Part shown: positions 43,653-51,490 of the stretch, piece after piece
How the letters are laid out: each line of letters begins with the position of its first letter
Position numbering within the stretch: position 1 is the first letter of the stretch
NCBI RefSeq assembly: GCF_928381505.1
Contig: NZ_CAKMSJ010000004.1
Location: 1 to 64,000, forward strand
Reading direction: 5' to 3'
DNA length: 64,000 nt
Source: Rothia endophytica
GTDB taxonomy: Bacteria; Actinomycetota; Actinomycetes; Actinomycetales; Micrococcaceae
Program-made: the position numbers and the translations under genes
Notes under the pieces: generated by a model
What the model was told of the DNA's origin: nothing
The model's database searches: none
What the model saw: only the letters and a program-made list of their open reading frames with translations

Positions 43653-44627
43653 ATGAATGGTCTTAAACTTCACGGGATTAGCCGCAGCTTCGGTGACCAC
43701 AAGGTGCTGCAGGATGTAGATTTCGGCGTCCGCCGCGGTGAAATTGTTGGTTTCATCGGTGGCAACGGCGCAGGTAAAACCACCACCATGCGACTCATTC
43801 TAGGAATGCTTAACCCCACCGGCGGGTATATCACCTGGGACGGGGAGCCTATCTCAACCGAGAACCGCAGGTCGATTGGTTACATGCCGGAAGAGCGGGG
43901 TCTGTACCCCCAGATGAGTGTCAAAGATCAGATTGTTCACTTTGCTCTACTTGAAGGGAAAACCCTGGGGCAGGCGAAGGAAAAAGCTGACGAACTTATC
44001 GCTACACTGGGCCTATCTGGTCGAGAGAAAACCCTCATCCAAGATTTGTCGCTAGGTAACCAACAGCGAGTTCAGCTAGCTGTTTCCCTGGTCGGTAACC
44101 CAGAACTACTGGTGCTTGATGAACCCTTCTCGGGGCTTGACCCCCTAGCTGTAGATACAATGGCTGGCCTTATCCAGCAACAGGCAGCTCAGGGCGTGGG
44201 CATCCTGTTTTCATCGCATCAGCTGGAGCTTGTTGAGCGCCTGTGCGACCGTGTCTGCGTACTTGATCGAGGCAGAGTGATGGCGGACGGTGCTGTCTCT
44301 GAGCTGCAAGATACTGATCAGACCCGGTGGCAACTAAAGTTTGATCGCCCGGCCGGAGAATTCGTTGCCGAACTATCGTTGGTCGCTTCCTTCCATATCG
44401 AATTCAAGATGAGCAACCAATCATCAGTTTTCATCACAGTTGATGGACGGGATGCAACCGTTCCCCAGGGCGTACTAGAAACTGCCACACGATTTGGAGG
44501 GCTGCGCAGTATTGAGCCTGTGCAACGGTCCTTGGGCGCACTCCTATCGCAGGATTTTATTTCGTCGGGTCGCGGTATCACCCCTGACCGTGAGGCAGAG
44601 CTTGAATCGGCAGGTCAGACACGATGA
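43653..44627 (+). CDS. ABC transporter ATPase of the lanthipeptide cluster (NatA-like)
   Basis: This 324-residue ATPase has Walker A GGNGAGKTTTM, a signature LSLGNQQRV (Asn instead of the second Gly), Walker B LLVLDEPFSGLD and H-loop SSHQ, plus a C-terminal extension of about 110 residues as in NatA/CcmA-like exporters. ATG 43653 follows GCGAGGTG. The permease gene overlaps its end (ATGA). As the first gene of the cluster it would energise export of, or self-protection against, the modified peptide. Confidence 0.88.
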   Translation: MNGLKLHGISRSFGDHKVLQDVDFGVRRGEIVGFIGGNGAGKTTTMRLILGMLNPTGGYITWDGEPISTENRRSIGYMPEERGLYPQMSVKDQIVHFALLEGKTLGQAKEKADELIATLGLSGREKTLIQDLSLGNQQRVQLAVSLVGNPELLVLDEPFSGLDPLAVDTMAGLIQQQAAQGVGILFSSHQLELVERLCDRVCVLDRGRVMADGAVSELQDTDQTRWQLKFDRPAGEFVAELSLVASFHIEFKMSNQSSVFITVDGRDATVPQGVLETATRFGGLRSIEPVQRSLGALLSQDFISSGRGITPDREAELESAGQTR

Positions 44628-45544
44628 AAGCTAAAGGCATGACCCAGCAGACTACCCAGCATGAAGTAGGTGAAAAATCAGTGAGCACTGCTTACCGTGA
44701 AATGTTAATCGTCATTCGACGTGAGGTTCTTACCCGCACCAAGAATAAGACCATCCTGTTAGCCACCGGGCTGCTTGCCCTGACTGTGGGCATTGGCGCA
44801 GGTGTTGGTGGTTGGTTCTTGAGGGAGAAAATGGGGGATGCTAGCTTTCAGCTGGATACCCGCCTGCTCTTTGCCACAGCGATGGTGAGTGCTTTGCTCA
44901 GCTCTCTGGTGTACTCATCCCAGAGCCTAACCTCTGGTGTTGTTGAAGAGAAGTCATCGAGGGTCGTCGAAATCCTCCTCACCAAAATCGGTGTTGTACC
45001 TCTGTTGGCAGGAAAGATGATTGGTATCGGCGCGATAACGCTGGTTCAGCTACTTCTTATTGGCGGCACTGGTCTGCTGGGTTTCACCCTGGTGGACGGG
45101 TGGTCACTGCTAGAGCTTGAAGTAGGCGCAGCCCTCTTGTGGTTCCTTGTATGGTTCTTGCTGGGCTACATCATCTTTGCAACCATGAACACGATTCTGG
45201 CGTCAACAGTCTCCCGGCAGGAGGACTTGAGTGCCGCAGTGATGCCGCTGTCGGTTTTGCAGATGGTTCTGCTGGTGGTCACCCTGTACCTGACACCCAC
45301 CTATCTTGAAGAGGCTTGGCTTAAGGGGCTGTCATTCGTCCCGCTTTTCTCTTCCTACCTGATGCCTATTCGCTTTGGTCTGGACGGCGTGCAGACCTGG
45401 GAAATGGTGACCGCCGCCAGTATCGCTGGGGTAACTATTCCGCTGCTGTTCTGGGTGGCAACCCGTGTATACAGTAACAACGCTTTACGAACCGGCTCTA
45501 AGGTTTCACTGCAACAATCATTTGCCTCAGACAATGGGGCTTAA
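44624..45544 (+). CDS. ABC transporter permease of the lanthipeptide cluster (NatB-like)
   Basis: This 306-residue ABC-2 type permease has a first helix at about residues 38-60, then VVEEKSSRVVEILLTK, the hallmark loop of NatB-like permeases, and five further helices. The start overlaps the ATPase stop by four bases. Together with the ATPase it forms the only transporter in the cluster, so it is the likely exporter or immunity pump. Confidence 0.85.
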   Translation: MKAKGMTQQTTQHEVGEKSVSTAYREMLIVIRREVLTRTKNKTILLATGLLALTVGIGAGVGGWFLREKMGDASFQLDTRLLFATAMVSALLSSLVYSSQSLTSGVVEEKSSRVVEILLTKIGVVPLLAGKMIGIGAITLVQLLLIGGTGLLGFTLVDGWSLLELEVGAALLWFLVWFLLGYIIFATMNTILASTVSRQEDLSAAVMPLSVLQMVLLVVTLYLTPTYLEEAWLKGLSFVPLFSSYLMPIRFGLDGVQTWEMVTAASIAGVTIPLLFWVATRVYSNNALRTGSKVSLQQSFASDNGA

Positions 45545-45611
45545 CATCGGGCTCTCTGCCTGATTCATCTTAAAGGGCTACTAGCCCACCATCATTGAAA
45601 GGGAAAATAAC

Positions 45612-45749
45612 ATGACTGCTCACGAGAACGAGACCACCTACTCCACTACCCCCAAGGGCACCTCAGCGGTTGGCCGCTGGGCTCGTAGCCTGGCGCTGGC
45701 CTTGGTTGGCGGCGGCGTAGGCTATGCGGTAGTAACCCTCTTTTTCTAA
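45612..45749 (+). CDS. 45-residue single-helix membrane peptide
   Basis: This small ORF encodes a hydrophilic N-terminus (MTAHENETTYSTTPKGTSAV), a basic stretch (GRWAR) and one Gly/Ala/Val-rich helix (residues 26-45) ending in LFF at the C-terminus. A GAAAGGGAAA site precedes ATG 45612. It lies between the permease and kinase genes on the same strand. It lacks cysteine, so it is not a lanthipeptide precursor of the type seen here. It could be an immunity or transporter-accessory peptide. Confidence 0.6.
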   Translation: MTAHENETTYSTTPKGTSAVGRWARSLALALVGGGVGYAVVTLFF

Positions 45750-45810
45750 GTCGATAGAACTTTACTAGTGGGTGGGGCTAACCAACCTACCCGATGGAAA
45801 GAGGACAACG

Positions 45811-46923
45811 ATGAGCACACACCATAGTTCAGCCCAGAAAACTACTGAACTTGATTCAGATGTTAGACAGCATGTGCAGGAACTGTTTCCTGAAGATCAT
45901 TACGGCAGGGTGAAATCAGTTTCTAGCCCCAGTTTTCGGGGGCGCAACAAGTCATGGGTTCTGACCTTTGATGGTGGCGAAAAGGTTTTTCTCAAACAGG
46001 TAGATAAGACTATTGCTGGTCCTCATGCGTTTGATCGTTCGGTTAATTTCGCGAAGTTTGCTGACAATAATTCAACGGATGTGCCGAACTCACCAAAGCT
46101 ACTAGCTTCTCACCGTTCATCCGGTTTACTTGCCTTTGAATATTGCAGTGGCGAGAGTCTAGCGAAGCTTCTTGTTGACGAGACTGTTCCTGATAGTTTT
46201 TCGCAGCAAGTGGGTAGCTCTTTAGCTAAGCTCCATGCAGGGCCAACGGAAAACTTGAAAGAGATAACCCCTCCCTCCCCACCTGTGCAGATGCTCAAGC
46301 AAGGAATTTCGTACCAACGCTTGACCGACTTTTCTCTAGCTGAAATTTCTCTGTGGAGTAAGCTCCAGCAGGATCAAGAGTTAGTAGATTGCGTAGCGGC
46401 GCTAAAAGCCGCTGAAGAAGATCATAGTGTTTCACCTGTGCACGGTGACCTTCGACTGGACCAATACCAGATGCATCAAAACCAACTCCATCTGCTGGAC
46501 TGGGAAGAATTTGGTGTAGGGGATCCTGCTCGGGATCTTGGAACCTTTGCAGGCGAATGGATTTACCGAGGTGTACTTGACACCGTAACTACTCGCGGTG
46601 GAGCAGAACAGCCTCCTCAGCAGTTCAGCGAGGAATCTGCGAATCAGCGGATTGCAGAACGCATGGGGCATCTGGTTCCTAACATCCAAGCGATGTGGGA
46701 AGCATACTGTCAAGAACGGCATGCTGATGACCATCAGGCTTTAGCTTTACGGTCCGTTGCCTTTTTAGGCTGGCATCTGATTGATCGAACAATTGCTAGA
46801 GCTTCTTCGGTTGCTAAATTACCGGGAATTGAAAGAGCGGCTGCGGGTATTGGGCGTCAAATTCTTCTAAACCCCCAGAAATATGCACAAACCTTAGGAT
46901 TTGAAAGGAGTGAAAAGAAATGA
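45811..46923 (+). CDS. Class V lanthipeptide-type Ser/Thr kinase (APH fold)
   Basis: This 370-residue aminoglycoside-phosphotransferase-fold protein has an ATP-contacting Lys in VFLKQV (about K62), the catalytic loop HGDLRLDQYQ (residues 211-220, Gln where APHs have Asn) and the metal-binding LLDWEEF (230 region). In class V lanthipeptide and thioamitide clusters (LxmK/TvaC type) such kinases phosphorylate Ser/Thr of the precursor, which a HopA1-type lyase then eliminates. That lyase gene follows with an ATGA overlap. ATG 45811 follows GAAAGAGGA. Alone it could be misread as a resistance enzyme. Confidence 0.8.
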   Translation: MSTHHSSAQKTTELDSDVRQHVQELFPEDHYGRVKSVSSPSFRGRNKSWVLTFDGGEKVFLKQVDKTIAGPHAFDRSVNFAKFADNNSTDVPNSPKLLASHRSSGLLAFEYCSGESLAKLLVDETVPDSFSQQVGSSLAKLHAGPTENLKEITPPSPPVQMLKQGISYQRLTDFSLAEISLWSKLQQDQELVDCVAALKAAEEDHSVSPVHGDLRLDQYQMHQNQLHLLDWEEFGVGDPARDLGTFAGEWIYRGVLDTVTTRGGAEQPPQQFSEESANQRIAERMGHLVPNIQAMWEAYCQERHADDHQALALRSVAFLGWHLIDRTIARASSVAKLPGIERAAAGIGRQILLNPQKYAQTLGFERSEKK

Positions 46924-47870
46924 CCTTAGCTACTGAAACCAGGTTTCCTGGGTTTGCAGAAAGCGTGACTGAGGTGCAGCAACGTGTTGATATTGACCTG
47001 TCTCGCCTGAGAGCCAGCATTGATGGGGAAGACCTCCAAGCGACCAGTTTGCTTGAGCTTCAATCACAGTTGGCTGCCTTGATATATGCTCATTTCCACC
47101 TTCAAAATCCGAAGGTGAGTGGGGTCAGCCCTCATGACGTTCAAGACTTATCCCAAGATCTCATCGACTGCATTCCTCACCAAAACCACTATCAACTTGC
47201 AGATTTATTGGATAGTTCCATAGAAGGAGAGCTCACCAGAGTTCAAATGATGGGTCTCAAGGTTAGTTTTCCTAACCATCTTGTAGAAAACACGAATCTG
47301 CCTGGAAAAGTAAGAGTTACCCTTCCCAGTTGGCGTAGAAATACGACCCCAGGCTACCTGCTAGCCCTAAGTGAAGAGCCCCTCCACGTCACGAGTCACG
47401 CTAGCATAGTCCGTCTGTATATCGGATGCGAAACTGCTGAAAAAGCTCTAGAAGCGTGGAAAAGCACCTTAGAGACCTTAGACCGTCTGGATGTGAACTA
47501 CCAGGTGAAGGCTTTATCAGCTAGAGCATCCTACCCTCGTTCTGATGGGATTGTAGTTTACATAGCAGATAAGGACCGTGACTGCGTCATAGCTGCTTTG
47601 AATGAGCTTGAAGTGATTACAACAGCCACCGATAACCACGTTCACTCCCTCTTTACTCAGCAGGTCGGCCACAATATAGCTATTGCGGCAGAGCCGAATG
47701 ATGCACGGTCTTCCTATCAGGGCCTCAGCTTTGGTCAACATCGATCAAGGGTGCTTGTAGATGCTTTATTGAATGCTGCACATACTCACCAGACTCTGCA
47801 AGAGTGCTGGAATCAAGAGACTCTCAGCGCTGGAATTGACGCAGGTTTCCCTGCCTTCAACAGCGTATGA
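46920..47870 (+). CDS. HopA1-type phospho-lyase of class V lanthipeptide synthesis
   Basis: This 316-residue protein has the HopA1/TvaD/LxmY pattern in its C-terminal two thirds: RLYIGCETAEKALEAW, VNYQVKALSARASYPRSDG, HSLFTQQVGHNIAIAAEP and the signature GLSFGQHRSRVLVDALLNA. In this pathway it would remove phosphate from phospho-Ser/Thr to give Dha/Dhb, or take part in ring closure. The start overlaps the kinase stop (ATGA), indicating a functional pair. It is the same size as related lyases. Confidence 0.78.
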   Translation: MTLATETRFPGFAESVTEVQQRVDIDLSRLRASIDGEDLQATSLLELQSQLAALIYAHFHLQNPKVSGVSPHDVQDLSQDLIDCIPHQNHYQLADLLDSSIEGELTRVQMMGLKVSFPNHLVENTNLPGKVRVTLPSWRRNTTPGYLLALSEEPLHVTSHASIVRLYIGCETAEKALEAWKSTLETLDRLDVNYQVKALSARASYPRSDGIVVYIADKDRDCVIAALNELEVITTATDNHVHSLFTQQVGHNIAIAAEPNDARSSYQGLSFGQHRSRVLVDALLNAAHTHQTLQECWNQETLSAGIDAGFPAFNSV

Positions 47871-47961
47871 GTAAGCAGGTAAGAACTATAACTTATATAG
47901 TCTTGCCCTGCGGCCCCCTGGGGCACAACTAATAACACAACAAAAAGAAAGTGAGACCATC
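47871..47961 (+). promoter_or_regulatory. Leader of the first precursor gene
   Basis: A near-palindrome around AACTATAACTTATATAGT (47885-47902) contains -10-like hexamers and is followed by a GCCCC-CT-GGGGC hairpin (about 47913-47925). The precursors may thus have their own promoter with an attenuating hairpin. Confidence 0.35.
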
Positions 47962-48120
47962 ATGGCTCAGAATGTAAACCTTATGGAACTGGCAGATGCA
48001 CATACTGCTTTTACTACCTCAGCAGAGCTGGGGGCAGATGCTGCCTCTGAAGCTCCTGCAACTTCACCTCTATGCGTGACTATATTTATTGGCGGAGTAA
48101 CTTTGGGTGCTGGCTGCTAG
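47962..48120 (+). CDS. Lanthipeptide precursor peptide A1
   Basis: This 52-residue peptide has a leader MAQNVNLMELADAHTAF, an acidic Ala-rich stretch ending EAPAT, and a hydrophobic core beginning SPLCVTIFIGG and ending VTLGAGC. Its Cys residues are C38 and the C-terminal C52. T34/S35 could pair with C38 in a (methyl)lanthionine. T47 with decarboxylated C52 would make a six-residue AviMeCys ring, as in thioamitides. The leader is nearly identical to that of A2 (48336). The ribosome site is AAAGAAAGTGAG. The core boundary is inferred. Confidence 0.82.
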   Translation: MAQNVNLMELADAHTAFTTSAELGADAASEAPATSPLCVTIFIGGVTLGAGC

Positions 48121-48335
48121 AAAATTATAAGTAGCTATTTGCAATTTTCCTCGCAGCACAAATAATGCGTAGAGACGTTGAAAAGTAACCCGCAAAATAT
48201 ATCAAAGAAATGGTGGTCGGAATTTTCATTTTTCATGAAATATCCAGCACCGCAACTAACTATAAACAAAATTTTTATATTAGGACTTGCTGTCGTAAGT
48301 AACACCTAATTATTTTTATCTAAGGAGAACCGATT
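48121..48335 (+). repeat. AT-rich spacer with a decayed hairpin copy
   Basis: An imperfect hairpin (48212-48253) and the sequence CCAGCACCGCAACTA (48244-48258) with its flank repeat the region after the second precursor (48645-48673). The unit precursor-plus-hairpin is therefore a tandem duplication. The ribosome site TAAGGAG for A2 is at 48321-48327. Confidence 0.6.
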
Positions 48336-48491
48336 ATGGCTCAGAACGTAAACCTCATGGAACTGGCAGATGCACATACTGCTTTCGCAACCTCAGCAGA
48401 ACTGGGCTCAGATGCAGCTTCAGATGCACCCGCAACCACTCCCTTCTGCGCAGGCGTTGTTATCGGGCTGACCTTGACCGCTGGATGCTAA
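48336..48491 (+). CDS. Lanthipeptide precursor peptide A2
   Basis: This 51-residue paralogue of A1 has the same leader (MAQNVNLMELADAHTAF) and core TPFCAGVVIGLTLTAGC. Cys38 and the C-terminal Cys51 match A1. T34/T35 with C38 and T46 with C51 keep exactly the same ring spacing, while residues between them differ. This is the pattern expected of a two-product or diversified RiPP. It has the stronger ribosome site of the two (AAGGAGAACCGATT before ATG). Confidence 0.85.
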   Translation: MAQNVNLMELADAHTAFATSAELGSDAASDAPATTPFCAGVVIGLTLTAGC

Positions 48492-48611
48492 TAAATAGAA
48501 GGTTACTCACGATATGCGCAGAAATATTTTGACAAAAACTTGAGACCATCTGCTGATGAGTACTTAGAAGTCCTTTTATTCTGCGTATTTCATAACCGAA
48601 GTAATAAAAGA

Positions 48612-48654
48612 GCGGTGCTGGAATTTTAACCTCACATCAAAATTCCAGCACCGC
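48612..48654 (+). terminator. 16-bp hairpin after the precursor genes (attenuator candidate)
   Basis: Perfect arms GCGGTGCTGGAATTTT/AAAATTCCAGCACCGC with an 11-base loop and no U tract. Placed between precursor and modification genes, it may lower downstream transcription or stabilise precursor mRNA. Confidence 0.6.
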
Positions 48655-48698
48655 AACTATCTATAAACTAAATCCACTCTACCAGTTAGAGGAATCCT

Positions 48699-49334
48699 AT
48701 GACAACAACACGAACCACTACGGACACGCAGCAAGAAGATTTCTCTCTACCTAGCTTTGGGTACTCGAAAGTAGCGTTAGTACTCACAGGGTCAGCAGTA
48801 ACCCAGGTGATGCCCTATTGGATTGAATGGGCCCGAAAGACTATGCCACAGGTAGAGTTCCGCATCATCATGCGCGAATCTGCATACCGTTTCGTGACGA
48901 GGCACGGTATCGAATCAAGTTCACGTTCTCGTATTCAAAATGATACCTGGACGGACGAAATCATTGCTGAACATATCGATTTAGCAGAGTGGGCAGACCT
49001 CATCCTGATTTACCCGGCAACCTTGGACTACGCATCACGCCTAGCTCATGGAATCACCGACTCCCCCTCTCTTTTGGCCGCAGTTGCCACAGAGGCCCAG
49101 GTCTGTATAGCTCCCTCCTTCCCCCCTCGGTCAATAAAACATCCTGCAATTCAAGAGGTGCTGAGGAAACTTCGTCAGCCTTCCAATTACTTAGTCATCG
49201 ATCCAGTCCCGGGCCCTAGCGAGTCAAGCAATACGGCTTTGGCCTGGGTTCCCCCAAACTTTGTTTCCGTGCTCCGAACGATCGAGGAGCATCGAGCAGC
49301 TCGCCTAAACTCAGCCTATGAGAAGGTAGCATGA
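48699..49334 (+). CDS. Flavoprotein peptidyl-cysteine decarboxylase (EpiD/CypD/TvaF-like)
   Basis: This 211-residue HFCD-family FMN protein has VALVLTGSAV (FMN loop), a catalytic His in EHIDLAEWADL (His92), the PATLDYASRLAHGITD segment equivalent to the PASANT motif, and APSFPP where the family has its substrate-clamp motif. Such enzymes oxidatively decarboxylate a C-terminal Cys to an aminoenethiol, the precursor of AviCys. Both precursor peptides end in Cys, as required. ATG 48699 follows AGAGGA. Confidence 0.85.
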   Translation: MTTTRTTTDTQQEDFSLPSFGYSKVALVLTGSAVTQVMPYWIEWARKTMPQVEFRIIMRESAYRFVTRHGIESSSRSRIQNDTWTDEIIAEHIDLAEWADLILIYPATLDYASRLAHGITDSPSLLAAVATEAQVCIAPSFPPRSIKHPAIQEVLRKLRQPSNYLVIDPVPGPSESSNTALAWVPPNFVSVLRTIEEHRAARLNSAYEKVA

Positions 49335-50194
49335 CCCTCACCGAGACTGCCCCCCGTCAAGCCGAACGAACTACGGTGTCAGCTACCGGTCTTTTGATAA
49401 CAGAAAAGTGGTCTGCCGGTGGGCAGGAAGGACTGGTTCACACTTTAGGCGAGTCAGCGCCCCTGCCCTTCAGTTCGGCAGTTCTCGAACCTCAAGAGAA
49501 GCAAGCGTCAGCTCTGGTCTGGGGCCGGGGAAACGTCCAGGAACGTTTCTACCCACTGACTAAGCACACCCCGCTCTATAACTATCTGATCGAAACAGAA
49601 GTGCAAGATAGCTTGGACTATCGGACGATAGGAAAGGCTTGGGGCTCCGCGCTGCGGGAAATGCACCAGCTACCGGTCCTGGGGGAGGCGCCGCCCACTT
49701 CCTGTACGCCTCGGACTGCGGTGCGCTCGTACCACTGGTTGAATGAAGAAGGCTGGGAATATCTCACAAAAGTTCTAGCTACCGAACATTTTGAAAAGCT
49801 GAGGCAGTGGATCGAAGCCGTCACAAGGGGTGAAAACCTAGCAGTCTCCCACGGAAATGCCGGCTTTATTAACTGGCTTATTTCTACTGACCAGGTCACC
49901 GGAGTCCTACTAACCGGTGAAGATGTTGGTTACGCCTTGCCAGAATATGACATTGGGTGGGTTCTAGGGGAGTTCGCTGAACTGTATGCTTTCTACCCCA
50001 ACCTACGCCTGAAACTAACCGATCTTCAGCAAGGATTCCTTACTGGGTATGGGGACTTTTCGGAAAATAATTTAAATTCGGCTATCGCCTTCCGTCTCAT
50101 TCATCACGCTTATGACTGGCACCATTATGCGGGGGCAAATCTTCAAGCCGCCCAGCTTCTCATCGACTTAGCCACTAACTACCTTGATCGATAG
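49331..50194 (+). CDS. Degenerate APH-fold protein of the lanthipeptide cluster
   Basis: This 287-residue protein shows the APH C-lobe pattern, but the catalytic HGD is HGN (AVSHGNAGFINWL, about residues 172-183) and the DWE motif is LTGEDVG (194-200), so kinase activity is unlikely. Class V and thioamitide clusters carry such a second APH-like protein (TvaE/LanX type), proposed to help elimination or ring closure. The start overlaps the decarboxylase stop (ATGA). The exact role is inferred from cluster composition. Confidence 0.65.
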   Translation: MTLTETAPRQAERTTVSATGLLITEKWSAGGQEGLVHTLGESAPLPFSSAVLEPQEKQASALVWGRGNVQERFYPLTKHTPLYNYLIETEVQDSLDYRTIGKAWGSALREMHQLPVLGEAPPTSCTPRTAVRSYHWLNEEGWEYLTKVLATEHFEKLRQWIEAVTRGENLAVSHGNAGFINWLISTDQVTGVLLTGEDVGYALPEYDIGWVLGEFAELYAFYPNLRLKLTDLQQGFLTGYGDFSENNLNSAIAFRLIHHAYDWHHYAGANLQAAQLLIDLATNYLDR

Positions 50195-50217
50195 GTACGA
50201 AAGGAAGGTAACTTCTT

Positions 50218-51477
50218 ATGAGTTTTAGCCGTACATCCCTGGATAGCCACGGGCGCGAAGAACTTACGATCGAAGGATTACGCGTTATCGCTATCCACGA
50301 TCAAAAAGCAGCTAACTTTTCCATCAGTTTGGCAGTACCTGCTGGTATGCGGGATGAGGAACCTGGTCAAGAAGGGTTCTTCCACCTCATTGAACATATG
50401 ATTTATCAGGATTCTCACGGTTCAACCGCCGTTCAGAGGGCGGCCGCTATTTCAGGTGAGGGAGGTATCCTCGGCGGTAATACGCATATGGACTACACTG
50501 AGTTCTACGAGACAGGCAGCCCGTTTTACCTGGAAACCTCGCTACAACGACTCCTGGAACAGGTATTTTTTCCTGCATTCAAGCTCCATCAGCTTGACGA
50601 CCAGATTCAAGCGGTAGCCACCGAACGTTCTAACAGGTTAGCTAAAGCACCCGGCGGAGTCCTCCCGTGGCCCCACCTAACCGGACAGTTCTGGTCTGAT
50701 TATGCCAACGGGCATGATGGTAGCGGTGACCTGAATCTCCGAGACCGAGCCACCACTGCCGTCCTCATCGACATCCATCGGCGTTATTACCAGCTGCATG
50801 AATCTGCTCTAGTCATTATTAGTCCTCTGCCTGCTGAACAAGTATTCGGCTATGTTGAAGATGCTCTAGCTAAACTAGGGTTGGCTCGCACAGAAAACAG
50901 TGGTTCTTTGGTAAAAATAAGTCAGCGGAAAGGCGCTGGGCAGTCTATTCAACAGAGTGTCACCAACTATTTGGAGCAGCCTGTAGAGTGGGGTTCACGA
51001 AGGATTTCAGTGACCCGCACTGTCGATACAGACACAATCAGCTCCCCCTTGCTGGGTACCTTGCTGGTGGCAGAAACCCTGTCGGGTGTGCGAGCCTTGG
51101 ATGCCAGCGCAGGTTTCTTTGGGGTTGCTGATACCCCTTACGATGACTTGTTTGTTCTGGTTGATGATACAAACGTCCCGCTTGACCCTGCCGATCGGTT
51201 TAGTTCAGTCAAGACAGCCCCGGATAGCACTATGAAACTTGCTGTCCAGCGGGCAATACTTCGACTGGAAAGCAACACTTTTAACGATCAGAAGGCCTCG
51301 CGCGTGATGGCTCGTGATGCTGTTATTCGACGCGACCCCCACTACATCCCTGCCTTGACAGACAGCCTCCGTGGCATAGAAGAACAGCTGGACGCTGTAC
51401 GAGAGCTAGCCAACGAGGCTGCCGTTACCCTTGAAAACCAGGCCTTCGCGTCCTTAGTAATTGGCGCTAACCTCTAA
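50218..51477 (+). CDS. M16 zinc peptidase, catalytic subunit (leader processing)
   Basis: This 419-residue protein has the inverted zinc motif HLIEH (residues 56-60) and the third ligand Glu about 76 residues later (ATERSNR), hallmarks of active M16 peptidases (pitrilysin/PqqF/insulinase family). N- and C-terminal M16 domains are both present. M16 peptidases occur in class V clusters such as that of pristinin A3, where they may remove the leader. ATG 50218 follows GAAAGGAAG. It pairs with the next gene. Confidence 0.85.
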   Translation: MSFSRTSLDSHGREELTIEGLRVIAIHDQKAANFSISLAVPAGMRDEEPGQEGFFHLIEHMIYQDSHGSTAVQRAAAISGEGGILGGNTHMDYTEFYETGSPFYLETSLQRLLEQVFFPAFKLHQLDDQIQAVATERSNRLAKAPGGVLPWPHLTGQFWSDYANGHDGSGDLNLRDRATTAVLIDIHRRYYQLHESALVIISPLPAEQVFGYVEDALAKLGLARTENSGSLVKISQRKGAGQSIQQSVTNYLEQPVEWGSRRISVTRTVDTDTISSPLLGTLLVAETLSGVRALDASAGFFGVADTPYDDLFVLVDDTNVPLDPADRFSSVKTAPDSTMKLAVQRAILRLESNTFNDQKASRVMARDAVIRRDPHYIPALTDSLRGIEEQLDAVRELANEAAVTLENQAFASLVIGANL

Positions 51478-51490
51478 GAGGAACACCACT

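Noticed and set aside
45811..46923. Aminoglycoside resistance kinase
   Set aside because: The APH fold is present, but the ATGA overlap with a HopA1-type lyase and the precursor peptides identify it as a RiPP kinase.
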